A stretch of DNA of 64,000 nucleotides from Pseudomonas vlassakiae (GCF_014269035.2 NZ_JABWRP020000001.1:186001-250000), one strand, 5' to 3'; positions 48,258 through 57,397 are shown, counted from the first letter of the stretch. The notes: generated by a model not told the origin, from the sequence alone. Program-made: numbers and translations.

Positions 48258-48623
48258 TTACGCGAAGCGCTTGTCCAGGTAGGCAATGATGGCCTTGGAT
48301 TCATACATCCAGGTCACGTTGCCCGCCTCTTCGATGCGCAGGCATGGCACTTTCACCCGGCCGCCGCCTTCAAGCAGCGCCTGGCGATGCACGTCGTCGT
48401 TCTTGGCATCACGCAGCGCCACCGGCACATTCAGGCGGTGCAGGGTGCGGCGGGTCTTCACGCAGAACGGGCAGGCATGGAACTGGTACAGCGCGAGGCC
48501 CTTGGCCTCTTGCTCGACCCGCGCCTGGGCCGCCGCATCGCGCCTGCGCTTGGCCGGGCGGCTGATCCAGTCGCCGAACACGATGAGCTGGCCGAGGCCG
48601 ACCCGCAGGGCTTTGACGATCAT
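48258..48623 (-). CDS. Glutaredoxin/GST-N domain protein with CPFC motif
   Basis: A 121-aa protein with a basic N-terminal helix, a possible hydrophobic segment (VGLGQLIVFGDWI) and a glutaredoxin fold. LALYQFHACPFCVKTRRTLH near residue 45 has the dithiol CPFC active site, GRVKVPCLRI near 88 the cis-Pro, and YESKAIIAYLDKRF the C-terminal helix. It is probably a thiol-disulfide oxidoreductase. It follows folE on the same strand, but a terminator lies between them. AGGAG precedes the ATG. Confidence 0.85.
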   Translation of the reverse strand: MIVKALRVGLGQLIVFGDWISRPAKRRRDAAAQARVEQEAKGLALYQFHACPFCVKTRRTLHRLNVPVALRDAKNDDVHRQALLEGGGRVKVPCLRIEEAGNVTWMYESKAIIAYLDKRFA

Positions 48624-48640
48624 GGGCTACTCCTGAAATG

Positions 48641-48666
48641 AAAAAGCCGACCCCTGGGGGCCGGCT
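48641..48666 (-). terminator. Rho-independent terminator of folE
   Basis: On the minus strand: AGCCGGCCCCCAGGGGTCGGCT (GC-rich stem with one mismatch) followed by TTTT, starting 15 bases after the folE stop. Confidence 0.8.
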
Positions 48667-48681
48667 CGAATCGTGCGCCGA

Positions 48682-49227
48682 TCACTTGATCAGGCTGAGA
48701 AACTCGCTGCGAGTCGAGGCGTTTTCACGGAACTCACCCAGCATCACCGACGTGAGCATGGTCGAATTCTGCTTCTCCACGCCGCGCATCATCATGCACA
48801 TGTGCTTGGCCTCGATGACCACCGCCACGCCTGCGGCGCCGGTCACCTGCTGCACGGCCTCGGCGATCTGGCGGCTGAGGTTTTCCTGGATCTGCAGGCG
48901 GCGGGCGAACATGTCGACGATGCGCGCCACCTTCGACAGGCCCAGGACCTTGCCCTTGGGCAGGTAGGCGACGTGGGCCTTGCCGATGAAAGGCAGCATG
49001 TGGTGTTCGCACATCGAATACAGCTCGATGTCCCGGACCAGCACCATCTCGCTATTGTCGGAGGTGAACAGCGCGCCGTTGGTGACTTCTTCCAGCGTCT
49101 GCTCGTAACCGCGGCAAAGGTACTTCATGGCCTTTGCAGCCCGCTTGGGCGTGTCGAGCAGGCCCTCACGGGAGACGTCCTCGCCAAGTTGGCTGAGGAT
49201 CTCGGTGTAGTTCTGTTCCAGGGACAT
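48682..49227 (-). CDS. folE: GTP cyclohydrolase I
   Basis: Converts GTP to dihydroneopterin triphosphate, the first step of folate synthesis. The 181-aa product has [20 protein letters not shown] near residue 72 and [20 protein letters not shown] near 140; the Cys/His zinc ligands are present in both. [25 protein letters not shown] near 95 is typical. Pseudomonads often have several FolE paralogues; which one this is cannot be told here. It lies 69 bases downstream of the smr gene. Confidence 0.96.
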   Translation of the reverse strand: MSLEQNYTEILSQLGEDVSREGLLDTPKRAAKAMKYLCRGYEQTLEEVTNGALFTSDNSEMVLVRDIELYSMCEHHMLPFIGKAHVAYLPKGKVLGLSKVARIVDMFARRLQIQENLSRQIAEAVQQVTGAAGVAVVIEAKHMCMMMRGVEKQNSTMLTSVMLGEFRENASTRSEFLSLIK

Positions 49228-49267
49228 GTATCTACCTGTGGGAAAAATCGCAAAAATGAAGGGTACG

Positions 49268-49283
49268 GCGCCGCGCGCGGCGC
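49268..49283. terminator. GC palindrome downstream of the smr gene
   Basis: Perfect 16-bp palindrome GCGCCGCGCGCGGCGC, 13 bases after the smr stop on the minus strand; it could be a terminator stem without a clear T-tract. Confidence 0.35.
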
Positions 49284-49296
49284 TGCAAGCACGGCG

Positions 49297-49857
49297 TTAC
49301 TCGTCGCGGCCTTCCATCATGGTTCGCTTGAGCATCACATACACCGCGCCAGTGCCGCCATGGCGAGCCTGGCACGAGGTGAAACCGAGCACTTGCGGGT
49401 GCTGACGCAGCCAGGTGTTGACGTGGCTCTTGATCATCGGGCGCTTGCCGTCCAGGCGCGCGGCCTTGCCGTGGGTCACCCGCACGCAGCGGACTTCCAG
49501 CTGAGTGGCCTCGGCGATGAAGGCCCACAGGGTTTCACGGGCCTTCTCCACGCTCATGCCATGCAGGTCGAGGCTGCCCTCGAAGGCGATCTGGCCCAGC
49601 TTGAGCTTGCGGATCTGGCTTTCCTGCACGCCATCGCGGCGCCACATCAGCTCGTCTTCGGCACCCACGTCGATGACGAACTGGTCAGACAGGCCGTCGA
49701 TCACCAGGGTCTGGTCACTGCGCACGGTAGCGGCCTGGCGCAGGCCGGCCAGCTGTTTGCGGTCGGTTTTCGGCTTGCCCACGTCAGCGCGGTCGTGCTT
49801 GATCGGCTTGACGCCGCGCACTTCGGCGCTGAACAGGGAAAAATCGTCGTCTTGCAT
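49297..49857 (-). CDS. Smr-domain protein (SmrA/YdaL-like)
   Basis: A 186-aa protein. The C-terminal Smr domain (~residues 92-180) carries GSLDLHGMSVEKARETLWAFI, RVTHGKAARLDGKRPMIKSH-type basic sequence and the AxxxxGGTGAVYVMLKR end. The N-terminal half is charged, with the SDQFVIDVGAEDELMWRRDG block. E. coli SmrA relatives have DNA endonuclease activity, and other Smr proteins nick RNA in ribosome rescue; which applies here is not known. It is immediately upstream of folE and possibly co-transcribed. Confidence 0.9.
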   Translation of the reverse strand: MQDDDFSLFSAEVRGVKPIKHDRADVGKPKTDRKQLAGLRQAATVRSDQTLVIDGLSDQFVIDVGAEDELMWRRDGVQESQIRKLKLGQIAFEGSLDLHGMSVEKARETLWAFIAEATQLEVRCVRVTHGKAARLDGKRPMIKSHVNTWLRQHPQVLGFTSCQARHGGTGAVYVMLKRTMMEGRDE

Positions 49858-49962
49858 GGTGCCTCCACGTGGGCGGCGTAGTTTACGCGATCAACCCTGC
49901 GTCGTCAGTACCAGCCTCTTCGCGGCGGTTCGACGCCTCGAAGAGGCCGGTGGCACAAGGCG

Positions 49963-50283
49963 CTAATCGTGTTTTTTCATCAGGTGCGGCGACAGGTTCA
50001 GCTCGCGCCCGCGGCGCAGGCGGATACGGCTGCGTCGCCAGAAGCGTACGCCAAGGTACAGCAGCAACAGCCCGGCCACGGCCAGGATGCTGGCCAGCGG
50101 GCGGTTGGCGTTGAGCTCGGCAAGGGCGGGGTAGTTGCCGAGCAGCCCGGCGATGCCGGCCATGGCCAGCAACACGCCGAGCGTGGCGATCAGGGCCGAC
50201 AGGCCGGCGGCAATACGCGCACCCCAGTTACGCGGTTCACGCGGGCGCAGACGCTTGGCGTCGAAACTGCCTTTGAGCTTCAT
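49963..50283 (-). CDS. Small two-helix membrane protein, unknown function
   Basis: A 106-aa protein, MKLKGSFDAKRLRPREPRNWGARI, with two hydrophobic segments (about residues 24-47 and 62-80) and a basic C-terminal tail FWRRSRIRLRRGRELNLS. No known family is recognised. ATG 50283 is preferred because GAGGAA lies 8 bases upstream; an earlier start at 50304 adds seven residues. Confidence 0.7.
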   Translation of the reverse strand: MKLKGSFDAKRLRPREPRNWGARIAAGLSALIATLGVLLAMAGIAGLLGNYPALAELNANRPLASILAVAGLLLLYLGVRFWRRSRIRLRRGRELNLSPHLMKKHD

Positions 50284-50371
50284 TCCAGTTTCCTCTGTGG
50301 ACATCCGGAATTCGACCTGGGCCGGGCCCTTGGGTTCCGCCCGGCTGCCGGGCGGTCATCGCAACGTCAGC

Positions 50372-50962
50372 TCAGATCAGGCTGGCGGTAGGGGCGACAC
50401 AGGCGAAGTTGTCGGCCATCACGGCCATTTCGCACGCGTGGATCTGCGCGGCGGGGATCACCTGGTCCTTGAGCGCCAGGTCGCGAGTTGCCGAGGCGTC
50501 TTCCACCAGGGTGCAACGATAACCATAGTCCTTGGCGCGGCGCACGGTGGTGCTGACGCTGGAGTGGCTCATGAAGCCGCACACGATCAGGTCCAGGTGC
50601 CCCAGCTCCTGCAGGGTGTCGTGCAGCTTGGTGTTCTTGAAGGCGTTGGGCATGCGCTTTTCGATGACGATTTCACCTTCGCGTGGCTCCAGGCCGGGGA
50701 TGAACTGGCCGGCCGGCCCCTGCGGGTCGAAGCGCCCGCCAACGGTACCGAGGTGGCGAACGTGGATGATCGGACGGCCGGCCTTGCGGGCGGCGTCGAG
50801 CAACCGGGCGATGTTGGCCACGGCCTCGTCCATGCCCGACAGTTGCAGAGGACCGCTCAGGTATTCCTTCTGCGCATCGATGATGATCAGGCTGGCTTGG
50901 CTCAGCTTGGCCGGCGGGTAATCGCGGCCAGTGAGGCGGAACATCGTGGTTGGAACGGACAT
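50372..50962 (-). CDS. Isochorismatase/cysteine-hydrolase family protein with Ser at the usual Cys position
   Basis: A 196-aa alpha/beta hydrolase of the isochorismatase-like group. The catalytic Asp is in LIIIDAQKEYLSG near residue 28, the Lys in EIVIEKRMPNAFKNTKL near 102, and the cis-peptide block LIVCGFMSHSSVSTTVRRAKDYGY near 128. In family members this block normally reads THMCVSTTVRAAKD with the nucleophilic Cys; here that residue is Ser (AGC). The earlier Cys in IVCGF is not at the catalytic position. It may be an altered or inactive hydrolase. GGAGC precedes ATG 50962. Confidence 0.85.
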   Translation of the reverse strand: MSVPTTMFRLTGRDYPPAKLSQASLIIIDAQKEYLSGPLQLSGMDEAVANIARLLDAARKAGRPIIHVRHLGTVGGRFDPQGPAGQFIPGLEPREGEIVIEKRMPNAFKNTKLHDTLQELGHLDLIVCGFMSHSSVSTTVRRAKDYGYRCTLVEDASATRDLALKDQVIPAAQIHACEMAVMADNFACVAPTASLI

Positions 50963-51143
50963 CAAGGGCTCCTTGGGTCAGGGCTTTTGTATACCTATTC
51001 TCCCTTGCCTTGGCGCCAATGGGAATGGTTGACATCGCAAGCGGCATGTTTACTGGCCTGTGGCTGGCCGTCGGGGCATAGCGGGGAACAAATGTGCGGG
51101 TGGGGCTGTTAGACTTTTGTACGGTCTGAATTAGGAGTACCCC

Positions 51144-52052
51144 GTGATCACATCTCGTCTGCGCACGTTGCGCGACCACATCCGCTGGGCGGTCAGCCGC
51201 TTCCATGAGCACGAGCTGTTCTTCGGCCACGGCGCCGACAATGCCTGGGACGAAGCCCGCCTGCTGGTGCTGGGCGCCGTGCACCTGCCATGGGAAATCG
51301 CCGATAGCTACCTGGACTGCCAGCTGGAGGATGACGAGCGGGTACGCCTGCAGCATCTGCTCAAGCGCCGCATCGAAGACCGCGTGCCGACCGCCTACCT
51401 GCTGGGCGAAGCCTGGTTCTGTGGCATGTCGTTCATCGTCGACGAGCGCGTACTGGTGCCCCGTTCGCCGATCGGCGAGCTGATCGAAAAGCGCTTCGAG
51501 CCATGGTTGGCGCAGGAGCCGGCGCGCATCCTCGACCTCTGCACCGGCTCCGGCTGCATCGGTATCGTGGCTGCCGAAGTGTTCCCCGAGGCCGAAGTGG
51601 TGCTGGCCGACCTGTCGTTCGACGCGCTGGAGGTGGCCAACCAGAACATCGAACGCCATGGCCTCGACGAGCGCGTGTTCACCGTACAGGGTGACGGCTT
51701 TGCCGGCCTGCCGGGGCAGCGTTTCGACCTGATCCTGTCCAACCCGCCGTACGTCGACGCCGAGGACTTCGGTGACATGCCGGCCGAATATCACCACGAG
51801 CCGGAAATGGGCCTGGCCTGCGGCAAGGATGGCCTGGACCTGGTGCGACGGATGCTGGCCGAGGCGGGCGACCACCTGACCGAGAAAGGCTTGCTGATCG
51901 TCGAGGTTGGCAACAGCCAGGTCCATGTCGAGGCGCTGTACCCGGAAGTCGACTTCGCCTGGCTGGAATTCGAGCGTGGCGGGCATGGTGTGTTCATGCT
52001 CACCGCCGAGCAGTGCCGCCAGCATCAGGCACTGTTCAAGGCCCGAGTCTGA
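51144..52052 (+). CDS. prmB: 50S ribosomal protein L3 N5-glutamine methyltransferase
   Basis: Methylates a glutamine in ribosomal protein L3. The 302-aa product has an N-terminal helical domain, then [30 protein letters not shown] near residue 130 (SAM motifs) and the catalytic [22 protein letters not shown] near 200; NPPY is the glutamine-binding motif. GTG 51144 follows TTAGGAG with good spacing. In many gammaproteobacteria prmB lies upstream of aroC; here two minus-strand genes are interposed. Confidence 0.95.
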   Translation: MITSRLRTLRDHIRWAVSRFHEHELFFGHGADNAWDEARLLVLGAVHLPWEIADSYLDCQLEDDERVRLQHLLKRRIEDRVPTAYLLGEAWFCGMSFIVDERVLVPRSPIGELIEKRFEPWLAQEPARILDLCTGSGCIGIVAAEVFPEAEVVLADLSFDALEVANQNIERHGLDERVFTVQGDGFAGLPGQRFDLILSNPPYVDAEDFGDMPAEYHHEPEMGLACGKDGLDLVRRMLAEAGDHLTEKGLLIVEVGNSQVHVEALYPEVDFAWLEFERGGHGVFMLTAEQCRQHQALFKARV

Positions 52053-52089
52053 GATTGGCCTGCTGGGGCTGCAAAGCGGCCCCGGCTGT

Positions 52090-52878
52090 TTACCGGGTGG
52101 CGATCCAGATCAGCAACCCGGCCTGGAACACGGCGAACGCCACCAGGCAAGTGATGGTAAAGCGCAGCCCGCTGTCTTCGCGACGGTACTTGGCCACCCG
52201 TTCATCGCGCTCGCGCAGCTGCCCCTCTTTCTCCAGCAACTGTTGCTCGGCCTGTTGCAACATCGCCGCCGTATCGAGAACCGCCAGCTGCTGCACCTTC
52301 TCGGTATTCCAGCCGCCCTTGAGCTGGCTCACCGTGGTGTCGAGGGTGCGACCCTTGAGGTGCTGTGGGTCGGCGTATTCCACTTCCAGGCCGCTGGCGG
52401 TGATGAAACGGTCGCGGCGCAGGCGAGTGTCTTCGTTCAGCGCATCCTTGTTCGGCAACGCCATGCCTTCGACCCGGTAGTTCGACCAGCGACGCTGCAG
52501 CCACTGCACGGCCTGGCCGAGCATGAAGCGGCCAAGGCCACGGTTGAGCGGCTCCAGTTGCAGGCCGCTGTCGCTGCCGAGGGTCACCAGGCGCTCGGCG
52601 TGGTCTACCCGCACATCCAGCTGGTTCTGCTCCTTGCGCACCTTCTGCCCCGGCAGGCGGATTTCCATGCGCAGCAGGCTGTGGGCCTGGTCATGGCGCT
52701 CTGCGTAGGCGAACTCGACGAAGCGCAACGGCCGCGCACCGCTGTTGCGGTCGGTGGGCAAAGGCGCCAGGCGCAGCAGCTGGAAATGTTCGACGGCAAG
52801 GTCGGCCCAAGGCAGGGCGGCAGGTTCCGGGGCGTGCGGCTGTTCGGCCGGTTCGGCGGCGGCGGGGGCATCGGTCAT
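52090..52878 (-). CDS. Tail-anchored coiled-coil protein, unknown function
   Basis: A 262-aa protein with a Pro/Ala/Glu-rich N-terminus, a mixed central domain (FVEFAYAERHDQAHSLLRMEI, then LDVRVDHAERLVTLG), a predicted coiled coil near residues 195-230 (AAMLQQAEQQLLEKEGQLRERDERVAKYR) and one C-terminal membrane helix (LRFTITCLVAFAVFQAGLLIWIATR). Not recognised. It converges on prmB and lies 102 bases from the upstream hydrolase gene on the same strand. Confidence 0.75.
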   Translation of the reverse strand: MTDAPAAAEPAEQPHAPEPAALPWADLAVEHFQLLRLAPLPTDRNSGARPLRFVEFAYAERHDQAHSLLRMEIRLPGQKVRKEQNQLDVRVDHAERLVTLGSDSGLQLEPLNRGLGRFMLGQAVQWLQRRWSNYRVEGMALPNKDALNEDTRLRRDRFITASGLEVEYADPQHLKGRTLDTTVSQLKGGWNTEKVQQLAVLDTAAMLQQAEQQLLEKEGQLRERDERVAKYRREDSGLRFTITCLVAFAVFQAGLLIWIATR

Positions 52879-52980
52879 CTAGGCGTTTCCTCAGATACGG
52901 GCGGGTGCTGAAAGGGCCGCAAAACGGTCCCGTTCAGCACCAATACCGCGTTATCGGCAGGTTTTGCCGATGTTTGAGGG

Positions 52981-53943
52981 TCAGGCCGAAGGCAACTGGT
53001 GAATGAAGCTGACCACTCGCTCGCCAAGCTCCCGTGCCAACGGCAACTCCGGGTTGAGGTAGCTGTCACGCTGCTGGTGCATGTCCTTGGGGCTGATGCG
53101 CAGCATGTGGTTCATGCCGTCGATCAACACCAGCTGGGCATCTGGCTTGGCCGCCTTGAGGCGTTCGGCGTCGGCCACGTCGACTTGCACGTCATTGCGG
53201 CCCTGGACGATCAGCGCCGGCATCGGCAAGCGGGCGAAGGCCTGCGCCGGGTCCTGCTGGAGCAGGGTGATCAGGTAGGGCTGCACGCTGGGGCGGAACA
53301 CCTGGCGCAGCGGTGCTGGCACGTCCAGGCTGGTCTGCCCGGCCTGCAGGCGGTCGAGCAGGGCGCTGCCACCGGCCAGTAAAGCGGGCGACATGCGCTG
53401 GGCCAGTTGTTCGCGCAGCACGTCCGCCAGTGGCCGGCCCATGCCGGCCAGGGTGATCACCGCGCTGGCGCCGGCACGTTCGGCGGCCAGGCTGGCGATC
53501 AGCGCCCCTTCACTGTGGCCGATCAGGATCAGCGGGCCGAAGCGTGGGTCGGCCTTGAGCTTGCGGCTCCAGGCCACCACGTCGTCGACGTAGCGCTGCA
53601 CGCTGAGGTCGCGCTCATCGGGCGTAGCCGGCTGGCTGGCGGCCACCCCGCGCTTGTCGTAGCGCACGCTGGCGATGTGCTCGTTGGCCAGCACCAGCGC
53701 CAGGCGCTTGAGATTGTCGACGCGCCCCGAGGCCGGGTTGTTGCCGTCGCGGTCGGTGGGGCCGGAGCCGGCGATGATCAGCACCACCGGTGGTGGCGTG
53801 GCCTGTTGCGGCAGCAGCAGGCTGCCGTGCAGCACGCCTTGGCCGGTATCGAGGTCGATGGGGCGTTGCAGCACGGTAGGGGCGGCGGCCTGGGCCAGGC
53901 CAGCGCACAGCAGGAGGAACAAGGCGACGAGGCGCGACATCAT
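52981..53943 (-). CDS. Exported alpha/beta-hydrolase
   Basis: A 320-aa protein with a signal peptide (LVALFLLLCAGLAQAAAP). VVLIIAGSGPTDRDGNNPASG near residue 55 forms the oxyanion region, the nucleophile is in LILIGHSEGALIASLAAERAG near 142, and the likely Asp and His are in ALIVQGRNDVQVDVADAERL near 245 and LVLIDGMNHMLRI near 275. It is a BAAT/dienelactone-like esterase; the substrate is unknown. It is transcribed divergently from aroC. Confidence 0.88.
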   Translation of the reverse strand: MMSRLVALFLLLCAGLAQAAAPTVLQRPIDLDTGQGVLHGSLLLPQQATPPPVVLIIAGSGPTDRDGNNPASGRVDNLKRLALVLANEHIASVRYDKRGVAASQPATPDERDLSVQRYVDDVVAWSRKLKADPRFGPLILIGHSEGALIASLAAERAGASAVITLAGMGRPLADVLREQLAQRMSPALLAGGSALLDRLQAGQTSLDVPAPLRQVFRPSVQPYLITLLQQDPAQAFARLPMPALIVQGRNDVQVDVADAERLKAAKPDAQLVLIDGMNHMLRISPKDMHQQRDSYLNPELPLARELGERVVSFIHQLPSA

Positions 53944-54085
53944 GCGGTACTACAGTGGGGAGATGACGGTTTGACCCAATGTTTGCGGGAAGGTTCGCAG
54001 GCAAGGACCAGGCCGCGCACAGACAGCCATTCCATCTGTATACTGCCCGCTTTCGTTCATCTCAGGCAGATTTCGCGGAGCGTCC

Positions 54086-55177
54086 ATGTCCGGCAATACC
54101 TACGGCAAGCTGTTCACTGTCACCACCGCTGGCGAAAGCCATGGCCCGGCGTTGGTCGCCATTGTCGATGGTTGCCCTCCTGGCCTGGAAATCTCCCTCG
54201 CCGACCTGCAGCACGACCTCGACCGGCGCAAGCCCGGCACCAGCCGGCACACGACCCAGCGCCAGGAAGCCGATGAAGTGGAGATTCTCTCCGGCGTGTT
54301 CGAAGGCCGCACCACTGGCTGCTCGATCGGCCTGCTGATCCGCAACACCGACCAGAAGTCCAAGGACTACTCGGCGATCAAGGACCTGTTCCGTCCGGCC
54401 CACGCCGACTACACCTACCACCACAAGTACGGTATCCGCGATTACCGCGGCGGTGGTCGCAGCTCGGCGCGGGAAACCGCCATGCGCGTGGCCGCCGGTG
54501 CCATTGCCAAGAAATACCTGGCCACCCAGGGCATCCAGGTGCGTGGCTACATGAGCCAGCTGGGCCCGATCGAAATCCCGTTCAAGAGCTGGGATTCGGT
54601 CGAGGAAAACGCCTTCTTCAGTCCTGACCCGAGCAAAGTGCCGGAGCTCGAGGCCTACATGGACCAGCTGCGTCGCGACCAGGATTCGGTCGGGGCCAAG
54701 ATCACCGTGGTGGCCGAAGGCGTGATGCCGGGCCTGGGCGAACCGATCTTCGACCGCCTCGACGCCGAACTGGCCCACGCGCTGATGAGCATCAACGCGG
54801 TGAAGGGCGTGGAAATCGGCGCCGGTTTCGCCAGCGTTGCCCAGCGCGGCACCGAACACCGTGACGAACTGACCCCGGAAGGTTTCCTCAGCAACAACGC
54901 TGGCGGCATCCTCGGTGGTATCAGCTCGGGCCAGCCGATCGTCGCCCACCTGGCGCTGAAGCCGACGTCCAGCATCACCACCCCGGGGCGTTCCATCGAC
55001 GTCGACGGCAACCCGGTCGATGTGATCACCAAGGGCCGTCATGACCCGTGCGTCGGCATCCGCGCTACCCCGATCGCCGAAGCGATGATGGCCATCGTGC
55101 TGATGGACCACCTGCTGCGCCACCGTGCGCAGAACGCTGACGTGAAGGTCAACACCCCGGTGCTGGGCCAGCTCTGA
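54086..55177 (+). CDS. aroC: Chorismate synthase
   Basis: Last step of the shikimate pathway, making chorismate with reduced FMN. The 363-aa product has [27 protein letters not shown] at the start, [22 protein letters not shown] near residue 48, [21 protein letters not shown] near 120 and [21 protein letters not shown] near 315, all signature blocks. It is complete and well conserved. With aroA at the left edge, the window holds two shikimate genes 53 kb apart. Confidence 0.98.
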   Translation: MSGNTYGKLFTVTTAGESHGPALVAIVDGCPPGLEISLADLQHDLDRRKPGTSRHTTQRQEADEVEILSGVFEGRTTGCSIGLLIRNTDQKSKDYSAIKDLFRPAHADYTYHHKYGIRDYRGGGRSSARETAMRVAAGAIAKKYLATQGIQVRGYMSQLGPIEIPFKSWDSVEENAFFSPDPSKVPELEAYMDQLRRDQDSVGAKITVVAEGVMPGLGEPIFDRLDAELAHALMSINAVKGVEIGAGFASVAQRGTEHRDELTPEGFLSNNAGGILGGISSGQPIVAHLALKPTSSITTPGRSIDVDGNPVDVITKGRHDPCVGIRATPIAEAMMAIVLMDHLLRHRAQNADVKVNTPVLGQL

Positions 55178-55189
55178 TCAGCCTGCAAG

Positions 55190-55290
55190 GGCCTCTTGGC
55201 GGGTGAACCCGCTCCCACAGCGTCACCACGATTTCCAATATTGTGCGGTCCCTGTGGGCGCGGGTTTACCCGCGAAGAGGCCGGCACAGG
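55190..55290. repeat. REP pair after aroC
   Basis: Left unit GGGCCTCTTGGCGGGTGAAC continuing into CCGCTCCCACAG and inverted right unit CCTGTGGGCGCGGGTTTACC continuing into CGCGAAGAGGCCGG, ~30 bases apart. Same family as at 42.6 kb. It may act as an attenuating structure between aroC and the transporter gene. Confidence 0.85.
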
Positions 55291-55310
55291 TCCCCCACAA
55301 GGCTTATCCC

Positions 55311-56468
55311 ATGCCTGCAATACCCTACTGGCGCCTGTCCAGCTTCTACCTGTTCTACTTCGCCCTGCTGGGCTCCACCGCCCCGTTCCTGGCCCTGTAC
55401 TTCGACCACCTGGGGTTCTCCCCGGCCCGCATCGGCGAGCTGGTGGCCATCCCCATGCTGATGCGCTGCGTTGCCCCCAACCTGTGGGGCTGGCTCGGTG
55501 ACCGTAGCGGCCAGCGCCTGCTGATCGTGCGCTTGGGCGCCTTGTCGACCCTGGCCACCTTCTCGCTGATCTTCTTCGGCAAGAGCTACGCCTGGCTGGC
55601 GCTGGTCATGGCCCTGCATGCGTTCTTCTGGCACGCGGTGCTGCCACAGTTCGAAGTCATCACCCTGGCCCACCTGCATGGGCAGACCTCGCGCTACAGT
55701 CAGGTGCGCCTGTGGGGTTCGATCGGCTTCATCCTCACCGTGGTCGGCCTGGGGCGGCTGTTCGAATGGCTGAGCCTGGACATTTACCCGGTGGCTCTGG
55801 TGACCATCATGGCCGGCATCGTCGCCGCCAGCTTGTGGGTGCCCAACGCACAGCCGGTGGAGCAGGGCGAGCGACGTGAGGCGGGCGGTTTCCTGCGCCA
55901 ACTGACCGCGCCGGGGGTGATCGCCTTCTATGTCTGCGTGGCGCTGATGCAGCTCAGCCACGGCCCGTACTACACCTTCCTTACCCTGCACCTCGAACAC
56001 CTGGGCTATAGCCGCGGTGCCATCGGCTTGCTGTGGGCCTTGGGCGTGGTGGCCGAGGTACTGATGTTCATGGTGATGAGCCGCCTGTTTGCCCGCTTCA
56101 GTGTGCAGCGGGTGCTGCTGGTCAGCTTCCTGCTGGCGGCGCTGCGCTGGCTGCTGCTGGGCAACCTGGCAAGTGAGCCGGCGGTGCTGGTGTTCGCCCA
56201 GTTGCTGCACGCGGCCACTTTCGGTTGCTTTCACGCCGCGTCCATCGCCTTCGTGCAGGCCAGTTTCGGTGCCCGCCAGCAAGGCCAGGGCCAGGCCCTG
56301 TACGCGGCGCTGTCGGGTACCGGTGGTGCGCTGGGCGCCTTGTATTCAGGCTACAGCTGGAAACTGCTGGGGCCGTCCTTCACCTTTGGTATGGCCAGCG
56401 CCGCAGCGTTGGCGGCAGCCGTTATCATTGCCACTCGTTCGAAATCGACCAGGACCAGCAGCCGATGA
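55311..56468 (+). CDS. MFS transporter of the HcaT/PPP type
   Basis: A 385-aa membrane protein with 12 hydrophobic segments. PYWRLSSFYLFYFALLGSTAPFLALYF at the start and GWLGDRSGQRLLIVRLGA near residue 62 fit the 3-phenylpropionate permease (HcaT)/nucleoside-symporter MFS_1_like group, and RYSQVRLWGSIGFILTVVGLG near 125 is a family block. The substrate is unknown. ATG 55311 starts directly before helix 1. The stop overlaps the start of the next gene (ATGA), so the two are coupled. Confidence 0.87.
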   Translation: MPAIPYWRLSSFYLFYFALLGSTAPFLALYFDHLGFSPARIGELVAIPMLMRCVAPNLWGWLGDRSGQRLLIVRLGALSTLATFSLIFFGKSYAWLALVMALHAFFWHAVLPQFEVITLAHLHGQTSRYSQVRLWGSIGFILTVVGLGRLFEWLSLDIYPVALVTIMAGIVAASLWVPNAQPVEQGERREAGGFLRQLTAPGVIAFYVCVALMQLSHGPYYTFLTLHLEHLGYSRGAIGLLWALGVVAEVLMFMVMSRLFARFSVQRVLLVSFLLAALRWLLLGNLASEPAVLVFAQLLHAATFGCFHAASIAFVQASFGARQQGQGQALYAALSGTGGALGALYSGYSWKLLGPSFTFGMASAAALAAAVIIATRSKSTRTSSR

Positions 56469-57001
56469 GCATCCTCTGTGTTTTCCACCCGTCCAGCCCA
56501 GGCTTGCCGAACAAGGTGCTGACCCACCACGACGACATCACCGCGACCCTGGCCGAGCAGGGCGTGCGCTTCAGCCACAGCCCGCTGGTGCTGCGCGTGC
56601 GCCCGGGCAGTAGCGAGGCTGACGTGCTCGAGGCCTGCCGTGAACACCTCGACCAATGGATGACGGCCCACGGCAGTGCGGCGTTCACGCTGCTCAACCG
56701 TGATGGCCTCGACCCGGCCCAGGTGGATGTGCGTGACGAGCACGTGCACGCCAGCGACGAAGTGTTCGCCGTGGTGGCTGGCCGCGCGCAAGTCGGCCTG
56801 CGCCTGGGCGAGTACGTGTATGCGGTATTGTGCGAGAAGGGTGATCAACTGGTGGTGCCGGCGGGGACGCGGCGCTGGGTGGAGCTGGGGGACAATCCGT
56901 TCTGCCTGGCGTTGCGCCTGTTTGGCAGTGAGCAGGGCGTGGAGCCTCGGTTTACCGGTGATGTGACTGCCCGGGCGTTTCTTGGGATCGACGAGCTTTA
57001 G
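56465..57001 (+). CDS. Acireductone-dioxygenase-like cupin lacking the fourth metal ligand
   Basis: A 178-aa cupin with clear ARD (MtnD) resemblance: SSPGLPNKVLTHHDDITATLAEQGVRF at the start, DEHVHASDEVFAVVAGRAQVGLRL near residue 95, YVYAVLCEKGDQLVVPAGTRRW near 118 and the end FTGDVTARAF. ARD uses two His, one Glu and a later His (in TRHW or TKHW) to hold Fe or Ni. The HxHxxxE part is present, but the later His is Arg (codon CGC). Normal ARD acts in methionine salvage; no other mtn gene is nearby, so activity and role are uncertain. It is coupled to the MFS gene. Confidence 0.8.
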   Translation: MSILCVFHPSSPGLPNKVLTHHDDITATLAEQGVRFSHSPLVLRVRPGSSEADVLEACREHLDQWMTAHGSAAFTLLNRDGLDPAQVDVRDEHVHASDEVFAVVAGRAQVGLRLGEYVYAVLCEKGDQLVVPAGTRRWVELGDNPFCLALRLFGSEQGVEPRFTGDVTARAFLGIDEL

Positions 57002-57010
57002 TGTCTGACC

Positions 57011-57117
57011 GGACCTCATCGCGGATAAATCCGCTCCTACGCACAGGTACCCCGCCATCCCTAGGGGCAATGCAGTACCTGGGTAGGAGCGGATTTATCC
57101 GCGAGAGGCCGGCACAG
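57011..57117. repeat. REP pair after the ARD-like gene
   Basis: Units with the core ATCGCGGATAAATCCGCTCC and inverted GGAGCGGATTTATCCGCGAG, ~40 bases apart. It is a GGATxxATCC variant of the family with GGGTxxACCC cores elsewhere in the window. Confidence 0.85.
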
Positions 57118-57124
57118 ACGAACC

Positions 57125-57397
57125 TCAGCGATAGGTCGGCAGGGCAAACCGCTGCTGACTCTGCAGCATGGAAATCACTGGCAGTTCACTGGCCTGCTCG
57201 GCCAGGTCACGGCGGATGGCACTGATGGCCCAGGAGAGCTGCTCGGCACTGTGCAGTTGGCCGTAGGTCAGCACGCGGCGGGTCACTTTGCCATCGGCGG
57301 CGCGCAGGGTCAGCAGCACGCCACCGTCAGGGCGGGGCTGGGTAGCGACCTGGTAGGCCGGGAATACCGAGACGAATTTTTCCTGAATGAGGTCCAT
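57125..57397 (-). CDS. DUF3509 family small protein
   Basis: A 90-aa protein beginning MDLIQEKFVSVFPAYQVATQ, with GGVLLTLRAADGKVTRRVLTYGQLHS, the pattern of the pseudomonad-specific DUF3509 family. There are no catalytic motifs or membrane segments and the function is unknown. ATG 57397 has CAGGAGTTG upstream; the frame remains open for 83 codons before it but that extension lies in non-coding DNA. Confidence 0.8.
   Translation of the reverse strand: MDLIQEKFVSVFPAYQVATQPRPDGGVLLTLRAADGKVTRRVLTYGQLHSAEQLSWAISAIRRDLAEQASELPVISMLQSQQRFALPTYR

Noticed and set aside
50384..50395. GGCGGTAG-like ops element (RfaH recruitment)
   Set aside because: The only match noticed is inside the isochorismatase-like coding region, far from the polysaccharide operons; none was seen upstream of rmlB or wzm.
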